64,000 nucleotides of DNA from assembly GCA_024278175.1 (NCBI GenBank), contig JAJRTS010000002.1:62001-126000 (forward strand). Direction: 5' to 3'. The notes under the pieces were generated by a model. That model was not told the DNA's origin, did not search any database, and saw only the letters and a program-made list of their open reading frames with translations. Every line of letters starts with the position of its first letter. Position 1 is the stretch's first letter. Positions 27,017 through 35,422 of the stretch are shown piece after piece. Source of the stretch: Gemmatimonadales bacterium. GTDB taxonomy: Bacteria > Gemmatimonadota > Glassbacteria > GWA2-58-10. The position numbers were made by a program, and so were the translations under genes.

Positions 27017-27179
27017 GGACACTCCTTACTCTTTTGTTAATGAGACTTATTTGAGCCAACTGGAATTGATGAGAACGCACAACGTTATCTCAGAGAAAAA
27101 CCCCTCCTTTCAACCGGTTTTCAATAGGTAAAAAAGTTAAAACGGCTAAAAATAGCTTTTGTTTCGATTCCAGGTAAAA

Positions 27180-27207
27180 CTTTTGTCCTTTTGATTCTGG
27201 ACAAAAG
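27180..27207. promoter_or_regulatory. Inverted repeat upstream of the porin gene
   Basis: A perfect 9-bp inverted repeat CTTTTGTCC / GGACAAAAG with a 10-nt spacer, about 165 bp upstream of the porin start in AT-rich DNA. It may be an operator; the regulator is unknown. Confidence 0.4.
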
Positions 27208-27228
27208 ATTCCCATATTCGATGACATA

Positions 27229-27243
27229 TAATAATCATTCTCA
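27229..27243 (-). promoter_or_regulatory. Fur-box-like sequence
   Basis: The minus strand reads TGAGAATGATTATTA, matching the 7-1-7 Fur consensus TGATAATNATTATCA at 12 of 14 specified positions. It is about 215 bp upstream of the porin start, farther than usual, so regulation by iron is only possible. The rest of the gap 27017-27422 shows no gene. Confidence 0.35.
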
Positions 27244-27422
27244 TCGGTAATGTCAATAGTTGAGCCGGGCCTGAGCAAAACAGGGAGTTGTACTGGAAAA
27301 ATATCACAAATGAAGGGGCTATAAGCGGGCCGGTGTGTTAGGTTTAGCGGGTGGCGTGTTCCACCGGTTTTTCATCAACGCCAGGGAAGCGGCGGGAGCG
27401 GTTTTTTGTCGTTGAACCCGTC

Positions 27423-28706
27423 TCACCGCTCCACAGCCAGGAATTTTTTCTTTTTGGCATAGCTCCCCTCCCGCTCCGCCCGCGCCAGCCCCTCGCGCAG
27501 CAGTCTCGCGTTGACAAAGGTTCTGTTGGCCAGGTAAAGATAGACCGGTTTTTTGCCGTCGTCCGGGGTTGGCTGCAATGAATCCTGACGAACGTACACT
27601 TTTTTGCCCGCGGTAAGCTGCCGGATATACTCCAGCGCCTGTTTCTGTTTGTTCTTGAGCGGCCTGAGCCCGATCAGTTTTACCGTGTCGCCGTTGTCCA
27701 GCTCCAATTCGGTAGCGGAGATGACACCGGCAACACGGTAAAAATCCTCGCGCGGGCGGGAGCCTTTGTGTACCCGTGAACCGTAGTTTTCCCCCCGCTG
27801 GTCGGTTTTGACAGTCAGGCCCACCGGGTCCCGGAAACTGTACGGCAGACTGCCTTCCAGTTCTCGTGGGTCCACCGGCCCCCGGCCCGGACGCTCCACG
27901 GTCAGCGCCGCCGGAGGATCCAGCCCGCCAAGGCGACCCTGGATTGCATCCACGAACTCCCCGTTGATCTCGTAGCCCGTGGAGTCGCGCCCCAGCCGTG
28001 CCGCCGCCGCCAGCGTGGTGCCGCTGCCCGCGAACGGGTCCAACACGGTTTCGCCGCCAAAGGTGAACATCCGGATCAGCCTGCGGGGCAGTTCCTCCGG
28101 GAACGCGGCCAGATGGCTCCGGGCCCTCTCGCCGGGGAAAGACCAGTGGCCGCTGAAATATTCCGACCATTGCTCTTTGCTCAGCCGGGCGGCTTCTTTT
28201 TGCTCTTTACTGACTATTGGAGCTTTGCCCGGCTTCTTGAACAGCAGGATGAATTCGTAGTCCAGCTTCAGGATTCCGTTGCGTGGGTAGGGGTAGCTGC
28301 CCATCACCGTGCCGCCGCCGGTGGTGTGCGTGCTGGTCACCTTGCGCCAGATCACCGCACCCATGTAGTCCAGCCCCACGCTTTCGCAGCAGCGGATTAT
28401 TTCGCTGCGGATCGGGATCACCTTGTAGCGGCCGTAGTGGGCGGCCCGGGCGAACTGGTCGCCGATATTGACGCACAGACGGCAGCCGCCGTGCAGCACC
28501 CGCGCGCACTCGCTCCATACCAGGTTGAGGCTGTTGACATACTGCTCGTAGCTCTGGCCGAACCCGATCTGTCCCGGCTCTCTGCCGTACTCCTTGAGCT
28601 GCCAGTAGGGGGGCGAGGTTACGATAAGCTGCACGCTGCCCTCCGCCAGTTCGCTCAGTTGCCGGCTGTCCGCCACTATTATTCGCTTACGTGTTTTCAT
28701 GTTCAC
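27423..28706 (-). CDS. DNA methyltransferase fused to a degenerate SNase-like domain
   Basis: A 427-residue protein. Residues about 8-260 are a beta-group DNA amino-methyltransferase (N6-adenine or N4-cytosine): the catalytic TSPPYW (30-35) precedes the S-adenosylmethionine motif DPFAGSGTT (223-231). Residues about 322-415 resemble a thermonuclease (SNase) barrel: VKLIGLRPL, ALEYIRQLTAGKKVYV, YLYLANRTFVNARLLREGLARAE. The SNase catalytic Asp, Glu and Arg positions are not conserved (LRPLKN where VDTPE is usual), so this tail is probably a binding module. No restriction enzyme gene is adjacent. The GTG start overlaps the stop of the DUF2461 gene (GTGA); ATG at 28700 is the alternative. Confidence 0.85.
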   Translation of the reverse strand: MNMKTRKRIIVADSRQLSELAEGSVQLIVTSPPYWQLKEYGREPGQIGFGQSYEQYVNSLNLVWSECARVLHGGCRLCVNIGDQFARAAHYGRYKVIPIRSEIIRCCESVGLDYMGAVIWRKVTSTHTTGGGTVMGSYPYPRNGILKLDYEFILLFKKPGKAPIVSKEQKEAARLSKEQWSEYFSGHWSFPGERARSHLAAFPEELPRRLIRMFTFGGETVLDPFAGSGTTLAAAARLGRDSTGYEINGEFVDAIQGRLGGLDPPAALTVERPGRGPVDPRELEGSLPYSFRDPVGLTVKTDQRGENYGSRVHKGSRPREDFYRVAGVISATELELDNGDTVKLIGLRPLKNKQKQALEYIRQLTAGKKVYVRQDSLQPTPDDGKKPVYLYLANRTFVNARLLREGLARAEREGSYAKKKKFLAVER

Positions 28707-29416
28707 TCAAACCTGTTGCGGAAATTCTCCATGTCCGCCGGCAGGGAAAGCGAAGTCGCGAACAGGAACAGGGGGTAGAGCCGGATGAAGGTTTTCTCGA
28801 TCAGCCCGGTGTACTCCGCTCCCAGCTTCGCAACTTCCCGCGGGGGAGTGAGAAGTCCCAGGTAGAAGAACTTGCGCTGCGCCCAGCCGTAAGCCGGCTG
28901 GGTCAGGCCCTCCACACGGGGCCTGACGTAGCTTTCGCCGTGGAGGTCCATGTCGCTGAAATTATCGTTGGCGGCCAGGTAGCGGTTGAACAGGTCGCGA
29001 TAGGCGTCGATATTGGCCTCGAACCGGTCCCTGAACTCGCTCATCCCCGCCCCGATCCACGTGCCGATATAGGAGTGCTTGCGCCCGAGGCCCACGGCGA
29101 ACCCCGGCGCGGTGGTGCGGCGGTGCTCGCGGGGGAAGAACATGATGTCGATATACTCCTTGTAGGGGCGCTTGTCCTTGCTGAAGCGGGTGTCGCGGTT
29201 GATCCGGCCCAGGCAGCGGCTCGTTTTGGGAGCCGTTTCCAGTTCCGGGTCCAGATCGGAGACGAAAGGGGTAAGCTCCACGCAGAGCGCGCGCAGTTTT
29301 TCGCGCAGGTTGTCCCAGCGCTCACGATGAGTGTCGAACCATACCTTGTTGTTGTTGATCTGCAACTCATCCATGAAGCCGAAATCAGCGGTTGCAAAAC
29401 CCTCGAAATCCGCCAT
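28703..29416 (-). CDS. DUF2461-family protein
   Basis: A 237-residue protein of family DUF2461 (TIGR02453). The hallmark INRDTRFSKDKRPYKEY lies at about residues 72-88, and the terminal region with PREVAKLGAEY and a Pro/Leu-rich tail also fits. No enzymatic function is known for the family. It starts at ATG after TTGGAGCGTGTGAC and its stop overlaps the methyltransferase start by four bases, so the two are translationally coupled and probably work together, perhaps on DNA or a modified base, which is inference. MITE copy C lies just upstream. Confidence 0.88.
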   Translation of the reverse strand: MADFEGFATADFGFMDELQINNNKVWFDTHRERWDNLREKLRALCVELTPFVSDLDPELETAPKTSRCLGRINRDTRFSKDKRPYKEYIDIMFFPREHRRTTAPGFAVGLGRKHSYIGTWIGAGMSEFRDRFEANIDAYRDLFNRYLAANDNFSDMDLHGESYVRPRVEGLTQPAYGWAQRKFFYLGLLTPPREVAKLGAEYTGLIEKTFIRLYPLFLFATSLSLPADMENFRNRFE

Positions 29417-29485
29417 GTCACACGCTCCAATTAGATATTGAAAGACCGGGTTTGAAAAAAACTAACCTGATCCGAATCATATTAC

Positions 29486-29733
29486 GAGACCTTTGAAAAA
29501 TCGGACGACTGAATTGTTATCAGGAAGTTTTTCAGAGCACTCATTTTTGTGTATCAGAAGAAAATTCATGCCTGTTATTGTAACTGCATGATATTGTTGC
29601 AGATATACCCCTTGATAAAAAATTTTGGAAAAAAAGTGGGGGAGCGTGAGGGGGAGAGAAAAGAACCTTTTTTAAAAGGTTTTGTCTCTCCCCCTCACTA
29701 TTTTTTCAATCCTTTGATTTAATCAAAGGTCTC
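29486..29733 (+). repeat. MITE-like repeat family 1, copy C, with target duplication
   Basis: A 248-bp element with perfect 11-bp terminal inverted repeats GAGACCTTTGA / TCAAAGGTCTC, flanked on both sides by ATTAC (29481-29485 and 29734-29738). The internal palindrome is at 29646-29698. The right end also holds CCTTTGATTTAATCAAAGG, a near-perfect smaller palindrome. It separates the DUF2461 and metallophosphoesterase genes. Non-coding. Confidence 0.93.
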
Positions 29734-29818
29734 ATTACAGTTGCCAGAGATAGACCGACAGTATTAGAATCTATTAAATTGCGGCCGGTTTTCCATTGTT
29801 TTAACTCGAGGAGTGAAA

Positions 29819-30733
29819 ATGCAACGCAGAGATTTTTTCCGTAGCGCCGCCGGGGCTGGGTTGCTGGCGGCCGGATTGAACATAGACCGGCTGCAGGGAG
29901 CAGCGGAACATAAATTCAGGTTTGCCCATCTCACCGACCTGCACCTCAAACCCGAGGACGGAGCCGAGCAGGGTGTGCTCAAAGCCGTCGCCGCGGTTAA
30001 TGCTCTCGACCCGGCCCCGGATTTCGTGATCACCGGCGGGGACCTGGTGTTCGACGTGTTAGAGGTGGATTTCGAGCGGGCGGACATGCTGTTCAAGCTC
30101 TACCGAAAATGCATCGGTCAGCTCGACTGTCCCGTGTATCACGGTATCGGCAACCACGACATCCTGGGTTGGTATCCGGAGAGCGACGTTGCGGAGAGCC
30201 ACCCGGAGTACGGCAAAAAAATGTTCGCCAACAGGCTGGGCGACGGGTCGACCTGGCGCAGTTTCGACCACAAGGGTTGGCATTTCGTGCTGCTCGACAG
30301 TATCGAGTACGATGAGGACAGTGAAGATTACCTCGGGATGATCTGCGAAGAACAAATGGCTTGGCTTGAGGACGACCTGGCCGGCGTGGACAGCAACACC
30401 CCGATCGCCGTCATGACCCATATCGCGTTCGTCTCGATTGTGGAGCAACTGCGCAGCGGAGCCAATGTCGCTTTAAATAAAAAAATTGGCGTTACCAACA
30501 GCCTTGAAGTATTGGAGCTGTTCGAGGGTAAAAGGTTGCAACTGGTCCTCCAGGGCCACCTGCACCGCGATGAGCAGCTTCGGCTCGAGGGCCGCAAGTT
30601 CGTGATGAGTGGAGCAATTAGCGGCGAATGGTGGAAAGGCCCGCACCTCGATACGCAGGAAGGGTTCGGGGTGTTCGATGTGGACGGGGCCGATGTGCAT
30701 TACCGCTACCACGACTACGGCTGGGAGGTCTGA
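29819..30733 (+). CDS. Tat-exported metallophosphoesterase
   Basis: A 304-residue calcineurin-like phosphoesterase. It opens with a twin-arginine signal (QRRDFFRSAAGAGLLAAGL). Metal motifs appear in order: DLH (Asp40, His42), GGDLVFD (Asp75), GNHD (Asn112, His113), MTHI and GHLH. A dimetal phosphomonoesterase or phosphodiesterase acting in the periplasm is expected. The ATG at 29819 follows GAGGAGTGAAA; a GTG six bases earlier is less likely because it lies inside that site. Monocistronic, following MITE copy C and followed by a hairpin repeat. Substrate unknown. Confidence 0.9.
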   Translation: MQRRDFFRSAAGAGLLAAGLNIDRLQGAAEHKFRFAHLTDLHLKPEDGAEQGVLKAVAAVNALDPAPDFVITGGDLVFDVLEVDFERADMLFKLYRKCIGQLDCPVYHGIGNHDILGWYPESDVAESHPEYGKKMFANRLGDGSTWRSFDHKGWHFVLLDSIEYDEDSEDYLGMICEEQMAWLEDDLAGVDSNTPIAVMTHIAFVSIVEQLRSGANVALNKKIGVTNSLEVLELFEGKRLQLVLQGHLHRDEQLRLEGRKFVMSGAISGEWWKGPHLDTQEGFGVFDVDGADVHYRYHDYGWEV

Positions 30734-30822
30734 CAGCGGGGAAAGGGCAGCGTCCGCGGCACGGTGAGCACGGAGGCTGTCATGTTGCGGTATAACCACA
30801 GTCGTTTTATAGTATTTAGAGT

Positions 30823-30934
30823 GGCGTTGAAATAAAATTTTCAACGCCCTCGAATGAAATATTTTGTCTGGGCGGGTTGTCAAGGGCAAGACAAACCGTT
30901 TTTTACCGTTTCCGCTATTCGTTTTATTTTAAGC
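30823..30934 (-). repeat. Hairpin repeat family 2, short copy
   Basis: On the minus strand it matches the 3' two-thirds of the elements at 46939 and 58151: AATAAAACGAATAGC, GGTAAAAAACGG, GCCCTTGACAAC, then a terminal hairpin with arms GGCGTTGA / TCAACGCC (30823-30830 and 30841-30848). The outer GTTGTCAAGGGC end is missing. Confidence 0.8.
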
Positions 30935-30944
30935 AGGACGATGA

Positions 30945-31160
30945 TGTCCAGGGGAGGGCACCATCGATCAGTTCAAAGCCGATTTCGTCAGCAGGCAGAA
31001 AATCCTGGGTATTCCGTTGCTGCACATTTCCAGCGGATCGGCTAAAGGTGTGATCGCAATCGGGGAAAAAGCGACCGGCCTGCTGGCCGTGGGCCGGCTG
31101 GCGATGGGGCTGGTTTCCGCTGGTGCGGTCAGTATCGGCCTGATCAGCGCCGGGTCCGAA
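30945..31160 (+). pseudogene. Fragment of a glycine-rich membrane repeat protein
   Basis: The frame from 30945 has no start codon but reads QKILGIPLLHISSG, followed by repeated hydrophobic units of five to six residues (GVIAIGEKATGLLAVGRLAMG, and so on to about GLISAG). This matches a family of uncharacterised membrane proteins with LLGLPLVHVxxG followed by AIG/AVG repeats. Upstream is a stop and repeat family 2; downstream the frame runs into the 3' end of the convergent FGE-sulfatase gene, where the pattern stops. It is therefore taken as a remnant cut at both ends. Confidence 0.5.
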
Positions 31161-33228
31161 GATTGCGGGCGCAACGGAACCCCGTGTAGCTGTTGCCGCT
31201 CACCGGGTAGAGTCCATCGCGGCTGTAAAGCGAGGGCTCCTGCTGGTTCACATAGAAACTCCCGCCCCTGAACACCCGGTAGGTCCGCTGCTCGTCGCTC
31301 CAGCCATCCACCCATTCCGCCACGTTACCCGCCATGTCATGGACACCGTACGGGCTGACGTCCTCGGTATATTCTCCCACCGCCCCGGCGGCGCCCCGGC
31401 CCTCGCTCCAGATGTTGGCCGCTCCCGGACGGTAGTTGTCGCCCCAGGGGTACATCCGCTCCGAAGGCCCCATCGCGGCCAGTTCCCATTCCGGTTCGGT
31501 CGGCAGGCGCTTGCCGCACCAGGCGGCGAACGCCGCGGCGTCCTCGTAGCTCACTCCTGTCACCGGATGGTTTCCCTCGTCCTCGGCGAATTCCCCGTCT
31601 TTCCAGTGCCGGGGTGCTTTGCGCCCTGTTGCCTCGACAAAAAGGGCATATTGCCGGTTGGTGACCTCGTAGGTGTCGATATAAAATGAGTCCACCCACA
31701 CCGAGTCGCCGCCGGCCACCAGCGTTGCAGCGGGTATCAGCTTCATCCCGGCCGGGATGAAGCCGAACCAGCCCTCGCGTATTTCCTGTTCCAGGGTAAT
31801 GTCCTGCCCCGGCACCACAAGCACCGTATCCACCGCCGCCCCCTGGCCGGGGATCACGGTTCGCACAACGTGCGGTCCCGGCTGAAGGCGCACCATCCGC
31901 CAGGGAGTGGTTTTACCCAGGAACGTCCCGTCCAGAACAACACTCGCGCCCGGCGGGCTGCTGGTGACCAGCACGCTGCCGGGATAGGGAACCAGCTCGA
32001 TATGCAGCACGCTGTCGGCGCGCAGGTCCACGTCCACCTTGCGGCGCCAGGTCTCGTAACCCGGCTTGCGCGCGGTGATATGGTGCTCTCCCGCCGGGAA
32101 ATCCTCCAGGGTCACCGTGGCCGTGCCCTCCAGCTTAAGCTCCAGGGTGTCCACGCGCAGGCTCACATCCGGCTGGCTGGTGACAATTGTCAGCCGGCCC
32201 GTGCGACGCTCCAGCTTGAAGTCGTACTCGCGGACCTCGCCCGGCACGGCCAGGATCGAGTCCCAGACCTGCTCGTAGCCCTCCAGGCCCAGCAGCAGCT
32301 CGTGACGGCCCGCCGCCAGTTGCGGTACTTTCAGCGGAGTGCGGCCCACGTCCAGCCCGGACACTATCGCCAGCGCGCCGGGAGGGTCCGAGGTGATTGA
32401 GACCGCGCCGAAGCCCTGATGTTCCAGTTCGGGCACCTCCCCGCTTCTGCGCGAGCTTGCCAGCAGTTCATCCGCTCCGCCGGGCGAGAGCACCGTGGCG
32501 CCCACCCCGAACCAGCGCGAGGAACTCTCCAGCAGCGGCACCAGCGCGCAACGGTTCCCTCGGGGTTGCTCGGCCCTGTAGCGCGCGCTGCGGACCCGCT
32601 TGGACTCAAATCCCCGTGCTCCGGGTTCCAGGTCGGCCACTGTCAGTTCCTGCCCCGGCAGCACGCCGTCGTCCAGGCCGATATCGGCGATCAACGTGTC
32701 GCCCCGCTGCTCGATCACTCGTCCCGCCAGCGGAAAATAGGCCAGCACTCTGCGCGCAAGCGTGGCTGCCGCCGCAGCTATCGTGGAAACCCCGCCGGTG
32801 TGCTCCACTGTCTCGGCGGCAAGCACGCGGCCGGTTTCGCCGTCCACTATCCGCGCGGCCAGGATAATCGCGTCCCCCGGCGTGGAAACCGACCCGGTGA
32901 GCACGTAGCGGCTTTCCAGCAGCTCGCCCAGCCGGCGCAGGCTGCCCTCGCGGAACAGGTCGCGCCAGCGCACGCTCTGGCGCTGGATACGGTAGAGCCT
33001 GCCGGTCTCCTCCAGCACGGAAAGGCGGCTGGAACGGGCCAGCTCATTGCGCACCAGCTCGCTTACGGTGGCGGCCAGCGCCCCGGCCGTGCCGATCGCC
33101 TCGAATTGCTGTACCGACAGCAATACTTTGGGCTGGGATGACTGAGCGGGACAGGTATTTACGGACAGGAATAACAGGAAGATAAAAATCCCCGGCAGCG
33201 GAAGAATGTATCTGGTATCAGCTTTCAT
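31144..33228 (-). CDS. CsgG-like / PEGA / FGE-sulfatase protein
   Basis: About 694 residues with a signal peptide and four parts. Residues about 25-180 resemble a CsgG/FlgO-type domain (KVLLSVQQFEA, LVRNELARSSRLSVLEE, YVLTGSVSTPGD, AARIVDGETGRVLA). Residues about 260-470 contain three PEGA-like modules (TSDPPGA, TSQPDVS, TSSPPGASVVLDG). The C-terminus is a formylglycine-generating-enzyme-like domain (FYIDTYEVTNRQYALF, NHPVTGVSYEDAAAFAAWCGKRLPTE, YPWG, DMAGNVAEWVDG, FRGGSF, GFRCAR). Such domains in surface proteins usually do not make formylglycine. ATG at 33228 is chosen from three close candidates. It is the last gene of an operon with two LPP20-like genes, suggesting an envelope assembly. 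Confidence 0.85.
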   Translation of the reverse strand: MKADTRYILPLPGIFIFLLFLSVNTCPAQSSQPKVLLSVQQFEAIGTAGALAATVSELVRNELARSSRLSVLEETGRLYRIQRQSVRWRDLFREGSLRRLGELLESRYVLTGSVSTPGDAIILAARIVDGETGRVLAAETVEHTGGVSTIAAAAATLARRVLAYFPLAGRVIEQRGDTLIADIGLDDGVLPGQELTVADLEPGARGFESKRVRSARYRAEQPRGNRCALVPLLESSSRWFGVGATVLSPGGADELLASSRRSGEVPELEHQGFGAVSITSDPPGALAIVSGLDVGRTPLKVPQLAAGRHELLLGLEGYEQVWDSILAVPGEVREYDFKLERRTGRLTIVTSQPDVSLRVDTLELKLEGTATVTLEDFPAGEHHITARKPGYETWRRKVDVDLRADSVLHIELVPYPGSVLVTSSPPGASVVLDGTFLGKTTPWRMVRLQPGPHVVRTVIPGQGAAVDTVLVVPGQDITLEQEIREGWFGFIPAGMKLIPAATLVAGGDSVWVDSFYIDTYEVTNRQYALFVEATGRKAPRHWKDGEFAEDEGNHPVTGVSYEDAAAFAAWCGKRLPTEPEWELAAMGPSERMYPWGDNYRPGAANIWSEGRGAAGAVGEYTEDVSPYGVHDMAGNVAEWVDGWSDEQRTYRVFRGGSFYVNQQEPSLYSRDGLYPVSGNSYTGFRCARNLRTRR

Positions 33229-33276
33229 CGTCATTCTCTTCACTCTGCCCGGGGGCGGTAGCGGGAAATGGATTTG

Positions 33277-34428
33277 TCAGAAAGATCCGTGGGCGTTGGC
33301 GCTGCCCTCCCCGGCCAGTTGGTAATCGAATCGCTCCATGGCCTGCGCGGCGAACTGCGTGAACACCTCGGTGTTCAGTTTGCGCATGGCGTCCAGCGCG
33401 GCGCGCTCCGGGTCGGCCCCGAAACCTTTGACAGGGTATTCAGCCGAAAAAAGAATATCACGGTCCCGCGGATCGCGGATGCTCAGGGCGGCGTGCCAGC
33501 GGCTGAAATAAAATCCCGGCTGCATCCGGTAGGCGTTCAGTTCACTCAGCCTCACGCTGACAACGCTCAGCGCGCCGGCGGCGGCGGCCTCGGTGCCGCG
33601 CTCCACGGCGAACCCCTTGTTCCGCAACGCACTCTCCAGCGCATGCGACATGGCCTGTCCGTCCCGGCCGGCGCCATCGGGGAATTCTATAACCCCTACG
33701 CTCACTCTGCGCAAGGGTACGCTGAGTTCACGGGCACAATCCACAAGCCGCTGACGGACCACCGCCAGGCGGCTGGAAGTGGAGGGATCGGCCACCACAC
33801 TTGGCGTGCCCGTTATTTCAAGGCCCCGGGCTACACGCCCCCAGGCTCGCTCGCTGAATCCTGAAGCGGCCAGCCGCCGGCCCTGGGCCAGCAGCTTTTC
33901 GGCTGTAGATACCCGTGCCTGGCCGAGCTGTTCCAGGCGGTCGGACTCGTTTTGCAGCGATTCCACGGGGTAGCGGGCAAGTACGTGTGCGTTCCAACTG
34001 TTTTTCACCGAGTTACCCTCTTGGGCGGTCTGTTTTTCGTAGTAAGTTTCAATCCGCTTGAGTCCGACAATCCTGCTGTCCCCGGCCAGCTTGATCCTGT
34101 CGGTAAGCAGCAGGCCGGCCTGGCTGCGGACGCGCTCGTAGTTGAACGAGGCCTCCAGCCCTATCAGCGAGACTATCTGGCGGATAATATCGGCGGCGGC
34201 GTCGTTCTCGGCGGCCTCCAGGCTGGCTGCCCCGCCGGCGCGGCCCACAAAGTAGAGATAGCGCCCGTCCGTCTCGGGCGGGCGCACTGTCCAGCCGGGC
34301 GCGGAGCGATGGGAGCGCTCCACCACCTTCGGGTTGCCCGCCCCTTCGGCGGCAACGGCCGCTGTCAGCCCCGCCACGGCCAGCAGCAGCAGCCGGCGGT
34401 TGCAGGTAAATCGAAATCTGCCCGGCAT
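33277..34428 (-). CDS. LPP20-like exported protein
   Basis: A 383-residue exported protein. A signal peptide follows the ATG at 34428 (CNRRLLLLAVAGLTAAVAAEGA), which has GGAGGGAGAAAGGGCAG before it. The first 170 residues (GWTVRPPETDGRYLYFVG, AAADIIRQIVSLIG, YYEKQTAQEG, WNAHVLARYPVE) resemble LPP20/LPP20-like lipoproteins and the lipoprotein encoded just upstream. The second part (VSVGVIEFPDGAGRDGQAMSHALESALRNKGF, LSVVSVRLSEL) resembles CsgG/LpoB-type domains, though no lipobox is present. Between a lipoprotein gene and the PEGA/FGE-sulfatase gene with spacings under 50 bp. Function unknown; a periplasmic part of an envelope complex is likely. Confidence 0.75.
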   Translation of the reverse strand: MPGRFRFTCNRRLLLLAVAGLTAAVAAEGAGNPKVVERSHRSAPGWTVRPPETDGRYLYFVGRAGGAASLEAAENDAAADIIRQIVSLIGLEASFNYERVRSQAGLLLTDRIKLAGDSRIVGLKRIETYYEKQTAQEGNSVKNSWNAHVLARYPVESLQNESDRLEQLGQARVSTAEKLLAQGRRLAASGFSERAWGRVARGLEITGTPSVVADPSTSSRLAVVRQRLVDCARELSVPLRRVSVGVIEFPDGAGRDGQAMSHALESALRNKGFAVERGTEAAAAGALSVVSVRLSELNAYRMQPGFYFSRWHAALSIRDPRDRDILFSAEYPVKGFGADPERAALDAMRKLNTEVFTQFAAQAMERFDYQLAGEGSANAHGSF

Positions 34429-34475
34429 CTGCCCTTTCTCCCTCCCGCGCGTAACGTCACCCGCGTCGATAGCCG

Positions 34476-35078
34476 TCAATACGTGGGCAGGCCCTTATCC
34501 AGACCCTCTAACACTTCCCGGGCCTGGGCGTTGCTCTGCGCCCGCCCGACGGCGTTGGATTCACGGGCGGCCAGGGCCACGGCCTTGTCGTACTCGCTCC
34601 TGGGGTAGCGCACCAGGGTGTAGACGTTGAAGAAATAGCGGATGCCGCCGGGAGTGTAGCGCTCCACTTTTTCGGTGTAGCTCTCCAACTCCTTGACCCC
34701 GCTGGCGACGGTTTTGCTCAGGATTTTAAGCCCGTCCTCGGTGACGCTGCCCACATCCTCGCGGCTTTCGGCCAGGCCGGTTTCCACTCTGGCTTTCTTG
34801 TAGTCGATCAGCCCCTGGGCCTGGATCATCTCCAGCACCTGGCGGATGGCGTTGCTGCGCGCGTCTGTCAGGCCGTCCTCCAGCGAGAGGGCTCCGGTCT
34901 TAAAGCCGCGGAAGAAGTAAAACTCGTCGCTTTCGCCGGGGATTTTCTTGACCCAGCCCGGTTTGTTCCCGCTGTTTTCGATTATCCTCTCGCTGCCGAC
35001 AACGCTGAGCTGTTGGCGGCTGCAACCGGTGGCGATAACACCGGCGATCATTACCGCGATCAGGATTCTGAACATCAT
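34476..35078 (-). CDS. LPP20-family lipoprotein
   Basis: A 200-residue lipoprotein with lipobox VIATGC (Cys19). The mature part has the LPP20 pattern KPGWVKKIPGESDEFYFFRG, ARSNAIRQVLEMI, VERYTPGGIRYFFNVYTLVRYPRSEY, and shares it with the N-terminal part of the next gene product, so the two look like paralogues from a tandem duplication. It is the first gene of a three-gene minus-strand operon ending at 31144. Two ATG codons in tandem follow CCTGGGAGGA. The family is of unknown function; members occur near flagellar and curli-like secretion proteins. Confidence 0.83.
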   Translation of the reverse strand: MMFRILIAVMIAGVIATGCSRQQLSVVGSERIIENSGNKPGWVKKIPGESDEFYFFRGFKTGALSLEDGLTDARSNAIRQVLEMIQAQGLIDYKKARVETGLAESREDVGSVTEDGLKILSKTVASGVKELESYTEKVERYTPGGIRYFFNVYTLVRYPRSEYDKAVALAARESNAVGRAQSNAQAREVLEGLDKGLPTY

Positions 35079-35422
35079 TCCTCCCAGGTGAAAATATTTA
35101 GGGGATACCAGAACTTTGCTTACTTAACGAAAGAGCAAGAGATATGCCACCCCGAAGCGGTGGACGGTGGGTGCGGAAAACGGTTTGCCGTTGCGGGGTT
35201 AGCCCCGGCCGCGAATTGCATTTTCGCCGATGGCCGGGTAAGATTAGCCGCGAGTGGTATAAATTTCCGCCCCCATGAATTCTTCTTCCATATATCGCGA
35301 AACCGGGGAGCGGTACTGCAAAAAAATCGGCTTGCCAACGGGGGAGCCATCCTGTATTATTCGCATTGCTAAGTTGGACTGGAGCCAGCGACAAACGCGG
35401 ACAATGAGCCGAGGTAAGGGCT
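35079..35422. other. Divergent intergenic region, no gene seen
   Basis: 344 bp between the LPP20 operon (minus) and the oxidoreductase operon (plus). Overlapping short frames on both strands lack ribosome sites. No riboswitch or repeat recognised; both promoters must lie here. Confidence 0.5.

Noticed and set aside
1861-29733. Three similar repeats considered as a CRISPR array or direct duplication
   Set aside because: The copies are 8.7-18.5 kb apart, 231-248 bp long, in both orientations, with inverted ends and target duplications, so they are mobile-type repeats.
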